The translations under genes and the position numbers were made by a program. This document shows positions 44,177 through 55,001 of a stretch of 64,000 bases of DNA, in pieces. Under the pieces are notes generated by a model that worked only from the letters and a program-made list of their open reading frames with translations, searched no databases and was not told the origin of the DNA. How positions within the stretch are numbered: the first letter of the stretch is position 1; each line of letters opens with the position of its first letter. The stretch is from Streptomyces parvus (lineage in GTDB: Bacteria; Actinomycetota; Actinomycetes; Streptomycetales; Streptomycetaceae). The stretch covers positions 1,736,001-1,800,000 of the forward strand of contig NZ_CP135079.1 of the NCBI RefSeq assembly GCF_032121415.1. Direction: 5' to 3'.

Positions 44177-44626
44177 GTGCATCATCTTGTGCTCGAAGAA
44201 CTCGCCGTAGCGCTGTACGAGGACCCGGACGACACCGCCGTCACCGATCCGCTGGGCGACCACCTCGCCTCGCTGGAGCGGATCGGCCGGCTCGGGGTGG
44301 CCGAGGTGCTGCCCGCGCACCAGCACGCCTTCACCGACGCGGGCGGGCGGGTGCGGGAGCTGCCGGACCACCACGAGGAGCGGCTGACCGGGCTCCTCGC
44401 CCTGCTCGCCACGCCCCTCACCCCGTGGCAGCTCGCCGAGCGCATGGAGTGGAACCGGCCCTGGGAGCAGATCCCGCACGGTTCGCGGTCCATCGCCGTG
44501 TCGGAGGCCGAGTCCCCTCTGCGGCGGCTCGTGAAGCTCGGCCGCGCGGAGGCCGCCCCGGGCGGGACCCCGGTGACGTACATCGCCGTGTGCCACCCCG
44601 CCCCGTCGCAGCCCGCGCCCCGGTGA
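44177..44626 (+). pseudogene. C-terminal remnant of MBL-fold metallo-hydrolase
   Basis: The open frame carries only the C-terminal third: DPLGDHLASLERIGRLGVAEVLPAHQHAFTDAGGRV, then the helical/winged tail PLTPWQLAERMEWNRPWEQI and AVSEAESPLRRLVKLGRAEA. The HxHxDH zinc motif and the first 200 or so residues are absent. The expected end is PVTYIAV-stop; here a duplicated segment changes the end to HPAPSQPAPR. The 5-prime 40 bases are also antisense to unidentified coding-like DNA. Confidence 0.8.
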
Positions 44627-44689
44627 CGTACATCGCCGTGTGAGCCCCGCGCGGCCGAGGACGGCCCCGGTGACGTACGTCGCGACGTG
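44568..44689. repeat. Triplicated 25-bp segment at metallo-hydrolase 3-prime end
   Basis: CCCCGGTGACGTACATCGCC plus GTGTG occurs at 44568-44592 and identically at 44618-44642. A diverged copy is at 44665-44689. Spacing is 50 and 47 bp. It encodes the PVTYIAV end of the protein, so it looks like tandem duplication of a gene tail. Confidence 0.85.
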
Positions 44690-44715
44690 CGGCCCCCGGC
44701 CGCTCCCCTACGGAC

Positions 44716-44930
44716 CGGTAGAGTGGGCAGGTCGTCATCATGCCCGTACCGGGGGACGCCGGAGACCTCCGGCGCAGCGCCCCAGCCGTGACCCGTCCGC
44801 CCGACGGCAGCCGGACCGCCCTCCGCGGAGCGTGACCGGCTCGGGCCACCGGAACCCCGGTGGCCGGCACCGTCGAGGCATACGGGGCCGGAGCCCGGTG
44901 CCCTCGTGCGCCCGGGGAGTCCGGCCCTCG
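44716..44930 (+). promoter_or_regulatory. Probable cobalamin riboswitch
   Basis: The 210-nt leader before the ECF operon has the layout of actinobacterial B12 riboswitches. GGGGGACGCCGGAGACCTCC, then GGCGCAGCGCCCCAGCCGTGAC (44751-44791), corresponds to the GGGAA-CCGGUG-UCCGG-GC-CCGC-CGU core. A GGCCACCGGAACCCCGGTGG stem-loop and GGGGCCGGAGCCCGGTGCCC near 44884-44903 could supply the B12-box region. GGGCAGGTC at 44725 would form the closing stem. The downstream genes form an ECF vitamin transporter, which agrees. I could not fold it. Confidence 0.55.
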
Positions 44931-44950
44931 CAGGAGAGGCCCAGCCAGCC

Positions 44951-46201
44951 ATGACCGTACGCCGCAGCGCAGCCGCGCTCGCGACCACCGCCGTGCTCCT
45001 GGGCGTCGCCGCCCCCGTGGGGGTCGCCGCACCGAGCCCTTCTCCGTCGGCGGATCTGCCGGCCGGGCTCTACGGCACGACGGACCCCACCTACGACGGG
45101 GTGTGGCGGCAGTCGCTCGCCTTCCTCGCGCAGAAGATCGAGTACGTCACGCCCTCGACGCAGGCGGTCGACTGGCTGGTGGGCCAGCAGTGCGACAGCG
45201 GGGCGTTCACCTCGTACCGCGACGCCTCCAAGCCCTGCGACGCCTCGACCGTCATGGACACCAACGCCACCGCCGTCGCCGTCCAGGCCCTCGTCGAGAT
45301 CAACCAGCGCCGCGAGGACGCCAACAACGGGGCCGACTGGCTGAAGTCCGTCCAGAACGAGGACGGCGGCTGGGGCTACAACCCGGGCAGCCCGTCCGAC
45401 GCGAACTCCACCTCCATCGTCATCGGCGCGCTCGCCCGCACCGGCGTCCCGGTCAACGAGCTCACCACCGCGAACGGCAGCACCCCGTACACCGCGCTCC
45501 AGTCCCTGGCGATCGCCTGCGGCGAGAAGGACGGCGGCGCGTTCGCCTACCAGCCGGGCAAGAAGGGCGAGCCGGCCGCCAACATGGACGCCACCGCGGC
45601 CTCCGTGCTCGGTCTGATGGGCAAGGGCATCGCCTCCGGCACGTCCAGCGCGGTCAAGGACCCCACCTGCGCGAAGGGCGACGACCTCAGCCCGGAGCAG
45701 AGCGCCCAGAACGGTGCCTTCTTCCTCGCGGACACGCTGAAGAAGCAGCCGTATCTGGAGCAGGCCCCGATGCCGGGCGCCGAGGACTCCGCCCCGCAGC
45801 CCGACTACGGCAACACCGCGGACGCCGTTGTCGCGCTCGCCGCCTCCGGGCACACGGACAAGGCCAAGGCGTCGGTGTCCTGGCTGCAGAAGAACGCCGG
45901 CGGCTGGGCGAAGCAGGGCGGTCCGGCCGCCACCGCGCAGCTGATCCTCGCAGCGCACGCCACCGGCGCCGACGCGCGCAGCTTCGGCGGCGTCGACCTC
46001 GTCAAGCAGCTCAACTCGATGGGCCCCTCCCCGGCCGCCACCGCCCTCCCCTCGCCGACGCCGACCGGCCCGCAGCCCTCCAGCGGCACCGACAGCGACG
46101 ACAGCGGGCTGTCCCTGGGGTGGCTGATCGGCATCGGGCTGCTCGTCGGCACCGGCATCGGCTTCCTCCTCAGCATGCGCCGGAAGAAGCAGCAGCCGTG
46201 A
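44951..46201 (+). CDS. Secreted transcobalamin-like alpha/alpha-barrel protein, membrane-anchored
   Basis: 416 residues. A signal peptide (1-27, ending VGVAAPS) is followed by prenyltransferase/squalene-oxidase-like helix repeats: WRQSLAFLAQKI, DWLVGQQCDSGAFTSY, DWLKSVQNEDGGWGYNPG, VSWLQKNAGGWAKQGG. That is the six-hairpin barrel of intrinsic factor and transcobalamin. A Ser/Pro linker leads to one membrane helix and a basic RRKKQQP tail, so it is displayed outside the membrane. It is first in the ECF operon and probably binds cobalamin; this is inferred from fold and context. Confidence 0.85.
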   Translation: MTVRRSAAALATTAVLLGVAAPVGVAAPSPSPSADLPAGLYGTTDPTYDGVWRQSLAFLAQKIEYVTPSTQAVDWLVGQQCDSGAFTSYRDASKPCDASTVMDTNATAVAVQALVEINQRREDANNGADWLKSVQNEDGGWGYNPGSPSDANSTSIVIGALARTGVPVNELTTANGSTPYTALQSLAIACGEKDGGAFAYQPGKKGEPAANMDATAASVLGLMGKGIASGTSSAVKDPTCAKGDDLSPEQSAQNGAFFLADTLKKQPYLEQAPMPGAEDSAPQPDYGNTADAVVALAASGHTDKAKASVSWLQKNAGGWAKQGGPAATAQLILAAHATGADARSFGGVDLVKQLNSMGPSPAATALPSPTPTGPQPSSGTDSDDSGLSLGWLIGIGLLVGTGIGFLLSMRRKKQQP

Positions 46202-46938
46202 GCGCTGCCCCGCAGGAAGCAGCCGGGAGCCGTGCAGGGGTCTCCGCCCGGCTTCGCGTTCCCCTCGTCCCCCTGTTGGCCGCGCTGGTCGCCGCCTCCG
46301 CCGTCCTGCTCGGCGCAGGAAGCGCCCAGGCCGCCGGATACCGCTACTGGTCCTTCTGGGAGGGCAACGGCAAGAACTGGGAGTACGCCACCCAGGGGCC
46401 GTCCCTCCTGCGCCCCGACGACGGCACGGTCCAGGGCTTCCGGTTCGCCGTGAGCGAGGACTCGGGCGACGCCGCCCAGCCGCGCCGCGCCCCCGGCTTC
46501 GGGGCGATCTGTGCGGACACCCCGGCGAAGGACGGCCGGAAGCGGGTGGCGCTGGTGATCGACTCGGGGACGACCACGGACGCTCCGGACGGGGAGAAGC
46601 CGCCCGCCCTGCGGACGGCCTGCGCCCAGGTCGCGCCGGACGCCAGCAGTGCGGAGGCGCTCGCCGCGGTGGCGAAGCCGCTGCGGTACGACGACAGCGC
46701 CATGCTCTGCGCGATCTCCGGCTATCCGAAGTCCGGCTGCGGCGAGCAGGTGTCCGGCGACAGAGACGGCGCGAAGCCGTCCGACCCCGCGAAGACGGCC
46801 GACGACCAGGGGAAGCAGGACCAGGACAAGGGCGAGGAAGGTGACGCCGGCGGTCCGTCCGTAGGGCTCCTCGTCGGCATCGGCGCCGTTCTGCTGCTCG
46901 GCATCGCCGCCGTCGCCCAGGCACGCCGCCGCCGGTGA
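46198..46938 (+). CDS. SCO2322-type surface protein, DUF4430-like
   Basis: 246 residues; GTGA overlap with the previous stop. The signal peptide ends near GSAQAAGYRYWSFWEGNGKNWEYATQGP, a conserved opening for this Streptomyces group. It has paired cysteines (GAICADTP, RTACAQV, AMLCAISGYPKSGCGEQ), an Asp/Lys-rich linker, and a C-terminal membrane helix with an RRRR tail. The size and beta-rich pattern suit the C-terminal domain of transcobalamin (DUF4430). It probably closes over cobalamin bound by the first protein. Confidence 0.8.
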   Translation: MSAAPQEAAGSRAGVSARLRVPLVPLLAALVAASAVLLGAGSAQAAGYRYWSFWEGNGKNWEYATQGPSLLRPDDGTVQGFRFAVSEDSGDAAQPRRAPGFGAICADTPAKDGRKRVALVIDSGTTTDAPDGEKPPALRTACAQVAPDASSAEALAAVAKPLRYDDSAMLCAISGYPKSGCGEQVSGDRDGAKPSDPAKTADDQGKQDQDKGEEGDAGGPSVGLLVGIGAVLLLGIAAVAQARRRR

Positions 46939-48098
46939 CCGCCGCCCCGGCCCGGCTGCTGCGCCGCGCCCTGCACGCCCCCGAGGCGGACCGCGCCAAC
47001 GCGCTGCCCGCCGGGGCGTGGTGGCTGTGGGCGCTGGGGCTCGCCACCGCCGCCTCCCGGACCACCAACCCACTGCTCCTCGGGCTGCTCGTCGGCGTGG
47101 CCGGGTACGTGGTGGCGGCCCGGCGTACGGACGCGCCGTGGGCCCGTTCGTACGGGGCGTTCATCAAGCTCGGGCTCTTCGTCGTGGCGCTGCGCCTGGT
47201 CTTCTCCGTCTTCCTCGGCTCGCAGATCCCCGGCACGCACACCGTGTTCACGCTCCCCGAACTGCCGCTGCCCGACTGGGCGCAGGGGGTCCGGATCGGC
47301 GGCCGGGTCACCGCCGAGCAGCTCGTCTTCTCCCTCTACGACGGGATGAAGCTGGCCACCCTGCTGATCTGCGTCGGCGCGGCGAACGCCCTGGCCAACC
47401 CGGCGCGGCTGCTGAAGTCGCTGCCCGGTGCGCTGTACGAGGCCGGGGTCGCCGTCGTGGTCGCGATGACGTTCGCGCCGAACATGGTGGCCGACGTGGT
47501 CCGGCTGCGCACCGCGCGCCGGCTGCGGGGGCGGCCGACCGGCGGCGTGCGGGCGGTCGCGCAGATCGGGCTGCCCGTGCTGGAGGGCGCGCTGGAGCGG
47601 TCGGTGGCCGTGGCCGCGTCGATGGACGCGCGGGGGTACGGGCGTACCGCCCAGGTCCCGGCGGCCGTCCGGCACACCACCAACGTCCTCACCCTGGGCG
47701 GGCTGCTCGGGGTGTGCGCAGGAACGTACGGGCTGCTGGCCGCGCAGGGTGCGGTGTACGGGCTGCCGTTGCTGCTGTTCGGACTGGTCGTCGCGATGGC
47801 CGGGCTGCGGCTCGGCGGGCGGCGCTCGGTGCGTACGCGCTACCGCCCGGACCGGTGGGGCGTGCGGGCCTGGCTGGTGGCGTGCTCGGGTGCGGCGGTC
47901 GCGGCGGCGATGATCTGGGCGAGCGCGGTGGCCCCCGAGGCGCTGCGCCCCGGTGTCGTACCGCTGACCGCGCCGGTACTGCCGCTGTGGCCCGCGGCGG
48001 CGGTGTTGATCGGGCTGCTGCCCGCGCTGGCCGCCCCCGTACCGCCGTCGATCCGGGCCACCGAAAGACCGGCGCAACGCGGCAAGGAGCAGGCGTGA
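46935..48098 (+). CDS. ECF transporter T component (CbiQ/EcfT family)
   Basis: 387 residues, GTGA coupling. Several membrane helices flank the EcfT coupling segment: LKSLPGALYEAGVAVVVAMTFAPNMVADV, RLRTARRLRGRP, and SMDARGYGRTA with the Ala-Arg-Gly signature that contacts the ATPases. It lies in the inner membrane and links the S component to ATP hydrolysis. The C-terminal 100 residues add two or three extra helices. All partners are encoded directly around it. Confidence 0.93.
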   Translation: MTAAPARLLRRALHAPEADRANALPAGAWWLWALGLATAASRTTNPLLLGLLVGVAGYVVAARRTDAPWARSYGAFIKLGLFVVALRLVFSVFLGSQIPGTHTVFTLPELPLPDWAQGVRIGGRVTAEQLVFSLYDGMKLATLLICVGAANALANPARLLKSLPGALYEAGVAVVVAMTFAPNMVADVVRLRTARRLRGRPTGGVRAVAQIGLPVLEGALERSVAVAASMDARGYGRTAQVPAAVRHTTNVLTLGGLLGVCAGTYGLLAAQGAVYGLPLLLFGLVVAMAGLRLGGRRSVRTRYRPDRWGVRAWLVACSGAAVAAAMIWASAVAPEALRPGVVPLTAPVLPLWPAAAVLIGLLPALAAPVPPSIRATERPAQRGKEQA

Positions 48099-49888
48099 TC
48101 AGGTTCGAGCGGGTCTCCGTGCGGTACGAGGGGACGGAGCGCCCCACGCTGTCCGGGGTCGACCTCACGGTGCCCGAGGGCGAACTCGTGCTGCTCGTCG
48201 GCCCCTCCGGTGTCGGTAAGTCGACTTTGCTGGGTACAGTCTCGGGGCTCGTCCCGCACTTCACGGGCGGACTGCTGTCGGGCCGGGTGGCGGTGGACGG
48301 CCGCGACACCCGTACGCACAAGCCGCGCGAACTGGCCGATCTGGTCGGAACCGTGGGCCAGGATCCGCCGGCGCACTTCGTCACGGACACCGTCGAGGAC
48401 GAGCTGGCGTACGGCATGGAGTCGCTGGGCCTCGCCCCGGACGTGATGCGCCGCCGGGTCGAGGAGACCCTCGATCTGCTGGGCCTGGCCGAGCTGCGCG
48501 ACCGGCCGATCGCGACCCTGTCGGGAGGCCAGCAGCAGCGGGTGGCGATCGGTTCGGTGCTCACCCCGCACCCGAAGGTGCTGGTGCTGGACGAGCCGAC
48601 CTCCGCGCTGGACCCGGCGGCGGCCGAGGAGGTCCTCGCGGTGCTCCAGCGGCTGGTGCACGACCTGGGCACGACCGTGCTGATGGCCGAACACCGGCTG
48701 GAGCGGGTGGTGCAGTACGCGGACCAGGTCGTCCTGCTGCCCGCACCGGGGGCGCCCCCGGTGATGGGGCCGCCCGCCGAGATCATGAAGGTGTCGCCGG
48801 TCCGGCCGCCGGTGGCCGAGCTGGGTCTGCTGGCGGGCTGGGACCCGCTGCCCCTGTCGGTACGGGATGCCCGGCGCGGGGCGGGCGGGCTGCGGGAGCG
48901 GCTGGCGGGGGCCGCGGTGCCCGTACGGACGGGCGGTGGCCCGGGGTCTGGCCCGACACCGGTGCCCGGGCCCGTACCGCCGGAGGCCGTGCCGTCTCCG
49001 GGCCCCGGGACGGTGACCGGCCCGGCCGGTGTGCATCCGCCCGTCGCAGCTCGGCGCTCACGCCCCGGACGCCTCGCCCGGCTGCTGGGACGAGGGGCCG
49101 CCACCCCGGTCACCCCGGCCGCCGCCGATCCCGTCACCCGCGTCGACGGGCTCGGGGTCCGGCGCGGCCGGGTCGAGGCGCTGCGGCGGGTGACGCTCAC
49201 CGTGGCCCCGGGCGAGACGGTGGCCCTGATGGGGCGCAACGGGGCCGGCAAGTCCACGCTGCTCGGCGCGCTCGTCGGCATGATCGAACCCACCGCGGGC
49301 ACCGTGCGCGTCGGCGGCCTGGCCCCGGCCCGGACGGACCCGCGGGCGATGGTGCGCCGGGTCGGCCTCGTACCGCAGGAACCGCGCGATCTGCTGTACG
49401 CGGACACGGTGGCCGCCGAGTGCGCCGCCGCCGACCGGGACGCGGGTGCGGCGGCGGGCACCTGCCGGGCGCTGGTCTCGGAGCTGCTGCCGGGGGTCGG
49501 GGACGACACCCACCCCCGGGACCTGTCCGAGGGGCAGCGGCTGGCGCTCGCCCTGGCGCTGGTGCTGACGGGCCGGCCGCCGCTGTTGCTGCTGGACGAG
49601 CCGACGCGGGGCCTCGACTACGCGGCGAAGGCCCGGCTCGTCGGCGTCCTGCGCGGCCTTGCGGCCGAGGGGCACGCGATCGTCCTGGCGACGCACGACG
49701 TGGAACTGGCGGCGGAGCTGGCGCACCGGGTGGTGATCCTCGCCGACGGGGAGGTCGTCGCGGACGGCCCGACCGGGCAGGTGGTGGTCTCCTCCCCCGC
49801 GTTCGCCCCCCAGACGGCGAAGATCCTCGCCCCGCAGGAGTGGCTGACCGTGTCCCAGGTGCGCGGGGCGCTGGAGGCGGGAGCGTGA
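48095..49888 (+). CDS. ECF transporter ATPase with two nucleotide-binding domains
   Basis: 597 residues, GTGA coupling. NBD1 has Walker A GPSGVGKST (36-44), signature LSGGQQQR, Walker B VLVLDEPTSALD. NBD2 has Walker A GRNGAGKST (about 380-388), a weaker signature LSEGQRLA, and Walker B LLLLDEPTRGLD. A Pro/Gly-rich linker of about 90 residues joins them. The fused EcfA-EcfA-prime arrangement is known for actinobacterial ECF systems. It powers uptake of the substrate, predicted to be cobalamin. Confidence 0.94.
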   Translation: MIRFERVSVRYEGTERPTLSGVDLTVPEGELVLLVGPSGVGKSTLLGTVSGLVPHFTGGLLSGRVAVDGRDTRTHKPRELADLVGTVGQDPPAHFVTDTVEDELAYGMESLGLAPDVMRRRVEETLDLLGLAELRDRPIATLSGGQQQRVAIGSVLTPHPKVLVLDEPTSALDPAAAEEVLAVLQRLVHDLGTTVLMAEHRLERVVQYADQVVLLPAPGAPPVMGPPAEIMKVSPVRPPVAELGLLAGWDPLPLSVRDARRGAGGLRERLAGAAVPVRTGGGPGSGPTPVPGPVPPEAVPSPGPGTVTGPAGVHPPVAARRSRPGRLARLLGRGAATPVTPAAADPVTRVDGLGVRRGRVEALRRVTLTVAPGETVALMGRNGAGKSTLLGALVGMIEPTAGTVRVGGLAPARTDPRAMVRRVGLVPQEPRDLLYADTVAAECAAADRDAGAAAGTCRALVSELLPGVGDDTHPRDLSEGQRLALALALVLTGRPPLLLLDEPTRGLDYAAKARLVGVLRGLAAEGHAIVLATHDVELAAELAHRVVILADGEVVADGPTGQVVVSSPAFAPQTAKILAPQEWLTVSQVRGALEAGA

Positions 49889-50736
49889 AGCGGATGACGG
49901 AACGGGCTCCCCGGCCCGTGCGGCTCGGGCCGAAGTCGGTGGCCGTGCTGCTGCTGACCGGGGCCGTCGGTGTGGTCGCCTTCGGGTGGCCGCTGCTGGC
50001 GGACACGGGGTCCGGGCTCGCGCACGCGAAGGACGCGCCCTGGCTGTTCGCGGCGCTGCTGCCGCTGCTGGTCGCGGTGGTGGTGGCGACGATCTCCGAG
50101 TCCGGGATGGATGCGAAGGCCGTCGCGATGCTCGGCGTGCTGGCGGCGGTCGGGGCGGCGTTGCGCCCGCTCGGAGCGGGGACGGCCGGGCTGGAGCCGA
50201 TGTTCTTCCTGATGGTGCTGAGCGGCCGGGTGCTCGGCCCCGGCTTCGGCTTCGTGCTCGGCTCGGTGACCATGTTCGCCTCGGCGCTGCTGACGGGCGG
50301 GGTCGGGCCGTGGATGCCGTTCCAGATGCTGTCGATGGGCTGGTTCACGATGGGCGCGGGCCTGCTGCCGGGGGCCGACCGGCTGCGCGGGCGGGCGGAG
50401 TTGGCGATGCTGGCGGCGTACGGCTGCGTGGCGGCGTTCGCGTACGGCGCGGTGATGAATCTGCAGGGCTGGCCGCTCCTCACCGGTGTCGGCTCGGGGA
50501 TCTCGTTCGTCCCGGGCGACCCGCTGCACGAGAACCTGGTCCGCTTCCTCGCCTACTGCGCGGCGACCTCGCTGGGCTGGGACCTGGGGCGGGCGGTGCT
50601 GACGGTGGTCCTGACCCTGACGCTCGGCCCGACGCTGCTGAAGGCGCTGCGCCGGGCCACCCGCCGCGCCGCGTTCGACGCGCGGGCGGCGTTCGGGGAG
50701 GCCGAGGGCGAGCCCGGGAGGCCGTCCGAAGGGTGA
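49885..50736 (+). CDS. ECF transporter S (substrate-binding) component
   Basis: 283 residues, GTGA coupling. Six membrane helices; AVAMLGVLAAVGAALRPLGAGTAGLEPMFFLMVLSGRVLGPGFGFVLG matches vitamin-specific S components. GVGPWMPFQMLSMGWFTMGAGLLPG follows. It confers substrate specificity in the membrane. Cobalamin is inferred from the probable riboswitch and the transcobalamin-like surface proteins. Last gene of the five-gene operon. Confidence 0.9.
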   Translation: MKRMTERAPRPVRLGPKSVAVLLLTGAVGVVAFGWPLLADTGSGLAHAKDAPWLFAALLPLLVAVVVATISESGMDAKAVAMLGVLAAVGAALRPLGAGTAGLEPMFFLMVLSGRVLGPGFGFVLGSVTMFASALLTGGVGPWMPFQMLSMGWFTMGAGLLPGADRLRGRAELAMLAAYGCVAAFAYGAVMNLQGWPLLTGVGSGISFVPGDPLHENLVRFLAYCAATSLGWDLGRAVLTVVLTLTLGPTLLKALRRATRRAAFDARAAFGEAEGEPGRPSEG

Positions 50737-50783
50737 GCCCGAGGGGACGGGCCCCGGGCCCACCGTGAAGTGCCGTTGCGGGG

Positions 50784-53061
<2,278 letters not shown>

Positions 53062-53204
53062 GCAGGATGAAGCCTCGCATTGCCCTACGAGGTAGACCCA
53101 ATCAACCCCCTCTTTGCCTGGCTGTCATCCTGCTTTGGTCCGGAAGAATTCGTCCCTGGGGATGACGGGGGGCCGGAAGACCTCGGGCGGGCGCGGCGGG
53201 GGCC

Positions 53205-54365
53205 TCAGGCGTCCGCGGCGGGGGCGTCCGCCTGCCAGGCGGTGAACAGGGGTACGTCATCGGCTCCGGCCAGCACGACGATGCCGAAAGGCCGGTCGAA
53301 GGCGATGTGGTGCACCCGCTGCGGCCGGGGCGCCGCGCTCCCCCGGGCCATGGCGACCACCGTCACGGCCGCGGCCTCCACGCCCTCCTCGGCGATCTTC
53401 AGCACGGCTTCCTGGATCACGTCGGAGACGAAGAGGCGTTCGGGCGAGAGGCCGGAGAAGTCGGCGTCGTCGGAGGCGGCCAGCCGTACGCCGAGGGCCG
53501 GCAGCTGCTCGGTCACGGGCACCCGGGTCCGCAGGGCGAGCCGCGGCAGCCCGACGGTCACCCGGTCGGCGTCCAGCGGGGTGCCCGCGGTCCGGGGTGC
53601 CCAGCCCAGCGGAAGCGCACGTTCCGGGCCCGCCCCCGGCTCCCCCAGGACGAGACGGACCCGGGCCCCGGGGCCGCCGCCGGGCTCCCTCGCGCAGCGC
53701 AGCTCGACGACGTACGCCCCGCCGGCCGTCCAGGCGTCGGCCACCGGCACGTCCTTGGACATGGTCGGCACCGGGCGGACCGTCCCGGCCGCGTCGGTGA
53801 ACGGCAGGTCCTGGGTGCGCCACCCCTCGAACGGCCTCTCCCAGCGGGCCTTCAGCGCCAGGACGTTGACCAGGGCGAGCAGGGTGTCGTCGGTGATCTC
53901 CAGCGGCAGCCGCTCGATCAGCCCGCCGGTGGCCTCGCGCACCCAGGCGTCGACGGCCGCCGGGTCCATCGGGTCGAAGCGGACGTCCGGCAGCGCCTCC
54001 CGGTACGCGCGCAGCACGGGCACCCGGCTCCAGACCCGGGTGGCCACGCCCAGCGCCCCGGTCGCCGCCAGCTCGCGGGCCACCTCCGTGACGGCCGGGG
54101 CGGCCTCCCGGTCCGCGGTGCCGAGGAGGGCCCGCAGCTCTGCCGCGGTCCCGCCTCGGGCGCCCGCGGCGACGGCGGCCAGGGCGAGCCACAGCCCGGC
54201 GGGCGAGCAGACGAAGCCGGCGGTCGGCACGGTACGGCCCCGGCCCGCCGCCCCGGCCGCTCGGCCGGCGGCCATGCCGTCCTGTATCCAGCGTTCGGCG
54301 AGATGCTGGATCGCCCGGGTCGTCGTGGTCGTTGTCGCGGCGTCGGTCGCGGACACGTCGGTCAC
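53205..54365 (-). CDS. Serpin family protein
   Basis: 386 residues from the GTG at 54363-54365, with AGGGGG upstream. VCSPAGLWLALAAVAAGARGGTAAELRALLG matches serpin helix regions. NVLALKARWERPF is the conserved N-x-x-x-F-x-x-x-W block. The hinge EEGVEAAAVTVVAMARG has the small residues needed for loop insertion, so it should be inhibitory. IAFDRPFGIVVL is the C-terminal serpin signature. No signal peptide is seen, so it may act inside the cell. Target protease unknown. Confidence 0.9.
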   Translation of the reverse strand: MTDVSATDAATTTTTTRAIQHLAERWIQDGMAAGRAAGAAGRGRTVPTAGFVCSPAGLWLALAAVAAGARGGTAAELRALLGTADREAAPAVTEVARELAATGALGVATRVWSRVPVLRAYREALPDVRFDPMDPAAVDAWVREATGGLIERLPLEITDDTLLALVNVLALKARWERPFEGWRTQDLPFTDAAGTVRPVPTMSKDVPVADAWTAGGAYVVELRCAREPGGGPGARVRLVLGEPGAGPERALPLGWAPRTAGTPLDADRVTVGLPRLALRTRVPVTEQLPALGVRLAASDDADFSGLSPERLFVSDVIQEAVLKIAEEGVEAAAVTVVAMARGSAAPRPQRVHHIAFDRPFGIVVLAGADDVPLFTAWQADAPAADA

Positions 54366-54418
54366 TGCTGCCCCCTGCACGGGTAATTGCTTCGTCGTCA
54401 GGCCGTACGGCAGCAAGA

Positions 54419-54916
54419 ATGCCGGACATGACCTGGACCGTGGCCGCCGAACGATTCGACTCCCCCGACGCGAGCGCACTGCGCCGTGACTACTACGACG
54501 AGGTCGCGAGCCGCTACTGGAATCGGCCCGCGACCGCCGAGGAGATCGCCGACGGGCTCGACGACGACGGGGCCGACCTGCTCGTACCGCCGACCGGTCA
54601 GTTCGTCGTCGGCCGGTACGGGAGCGAGGCGGCGAGCTGTGCCGGGCTGGTGCTCACGGAGGACGCCGGGGCGGGCACGGCGGAGCTCACGCGGGTGTAC
54701 GTGCGCCCGGCGTTCCGGGGGACGGGCGGGGGCGGGCTGCTGCTGGCCGCGGTGGAGGAGGCGGCGAGGGCGTACGGCATACGGCTGCTGCGACTGGACA
54801 CCCGCAACGACCTGGTCGAGGCGCGCGGGCTGTACGCGAAGCACGGGTACCGGGAGGTGCCGGCGTTCCACCGCCGTAACCAGTACGCGGAGCACTGGTT
54901 CGCCAAGGAGCTGTGA
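54419..54916 (+). CDS. GNAT N-acetyltransferase
   Basis: 165 residues from ATG at 54419; a second ATG is at 54428. The GNAT core is TGQFVVGRYGSEAASCAGLVL, ELTRVYVRPAFRGTGGGGLLLAAVEEAARA (acetyl-CoA loop, with a Gly-rich RGTGGGG in place of the usual RGxGxG), and ARGLYAKHGYREVPAF. The substrate is unknown. It is divergent from the serpin gene, with starts only 53 bp apart, so the promoters must overlap. Confidence 0.88.
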   Translation: MPDMTWTVAAERFDSPDASALRRDYYDEVASRYWNRPATAEEIADGLDDDGADLLVPPTGQFVVGRYGSEAASCAGLVLTEDAGAGTAELTRVYVRPAFRGTGGGGLLLAAVEEAARAYGIRLLRLDTRNDLVEARGLYAKHGYREVPAFHRRNQYAEHWFAKEL

Positions 54917-55001
54917 CCCGGCACCCGGCGCGCGGGAGACGTTCGGGCCCGGTCGGGCGGCGGGACGGGCTGCGGGGCAGGTGTCCGGCGGGCGGGGCGG
55001 C

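Noticed and set aside
44159..44240. Minus-strand frame reading VQRYGEFFEHKMMHLPAGYR before the ferredoxin
   Set aside because: It looks protein-like and could be a fragment of another catabolic gene, but I cannot assign a family. The plus strand of the same DNA fits the metallo-hydrolase.
44568..44689. Attachment site or CRISPR-like repeats
   Set aside because: The repeats encode the end of the metallo-hydrolase and there is no integrase or spacer pattern; tandem duplication explains them.
53065..53165. Lower-GC stretch that might be transferred DNA or a small gene
   Set aside because: It is only about 100 bp, in a promoter position, with no start-plus-ribosome-site combination or recognisable product.
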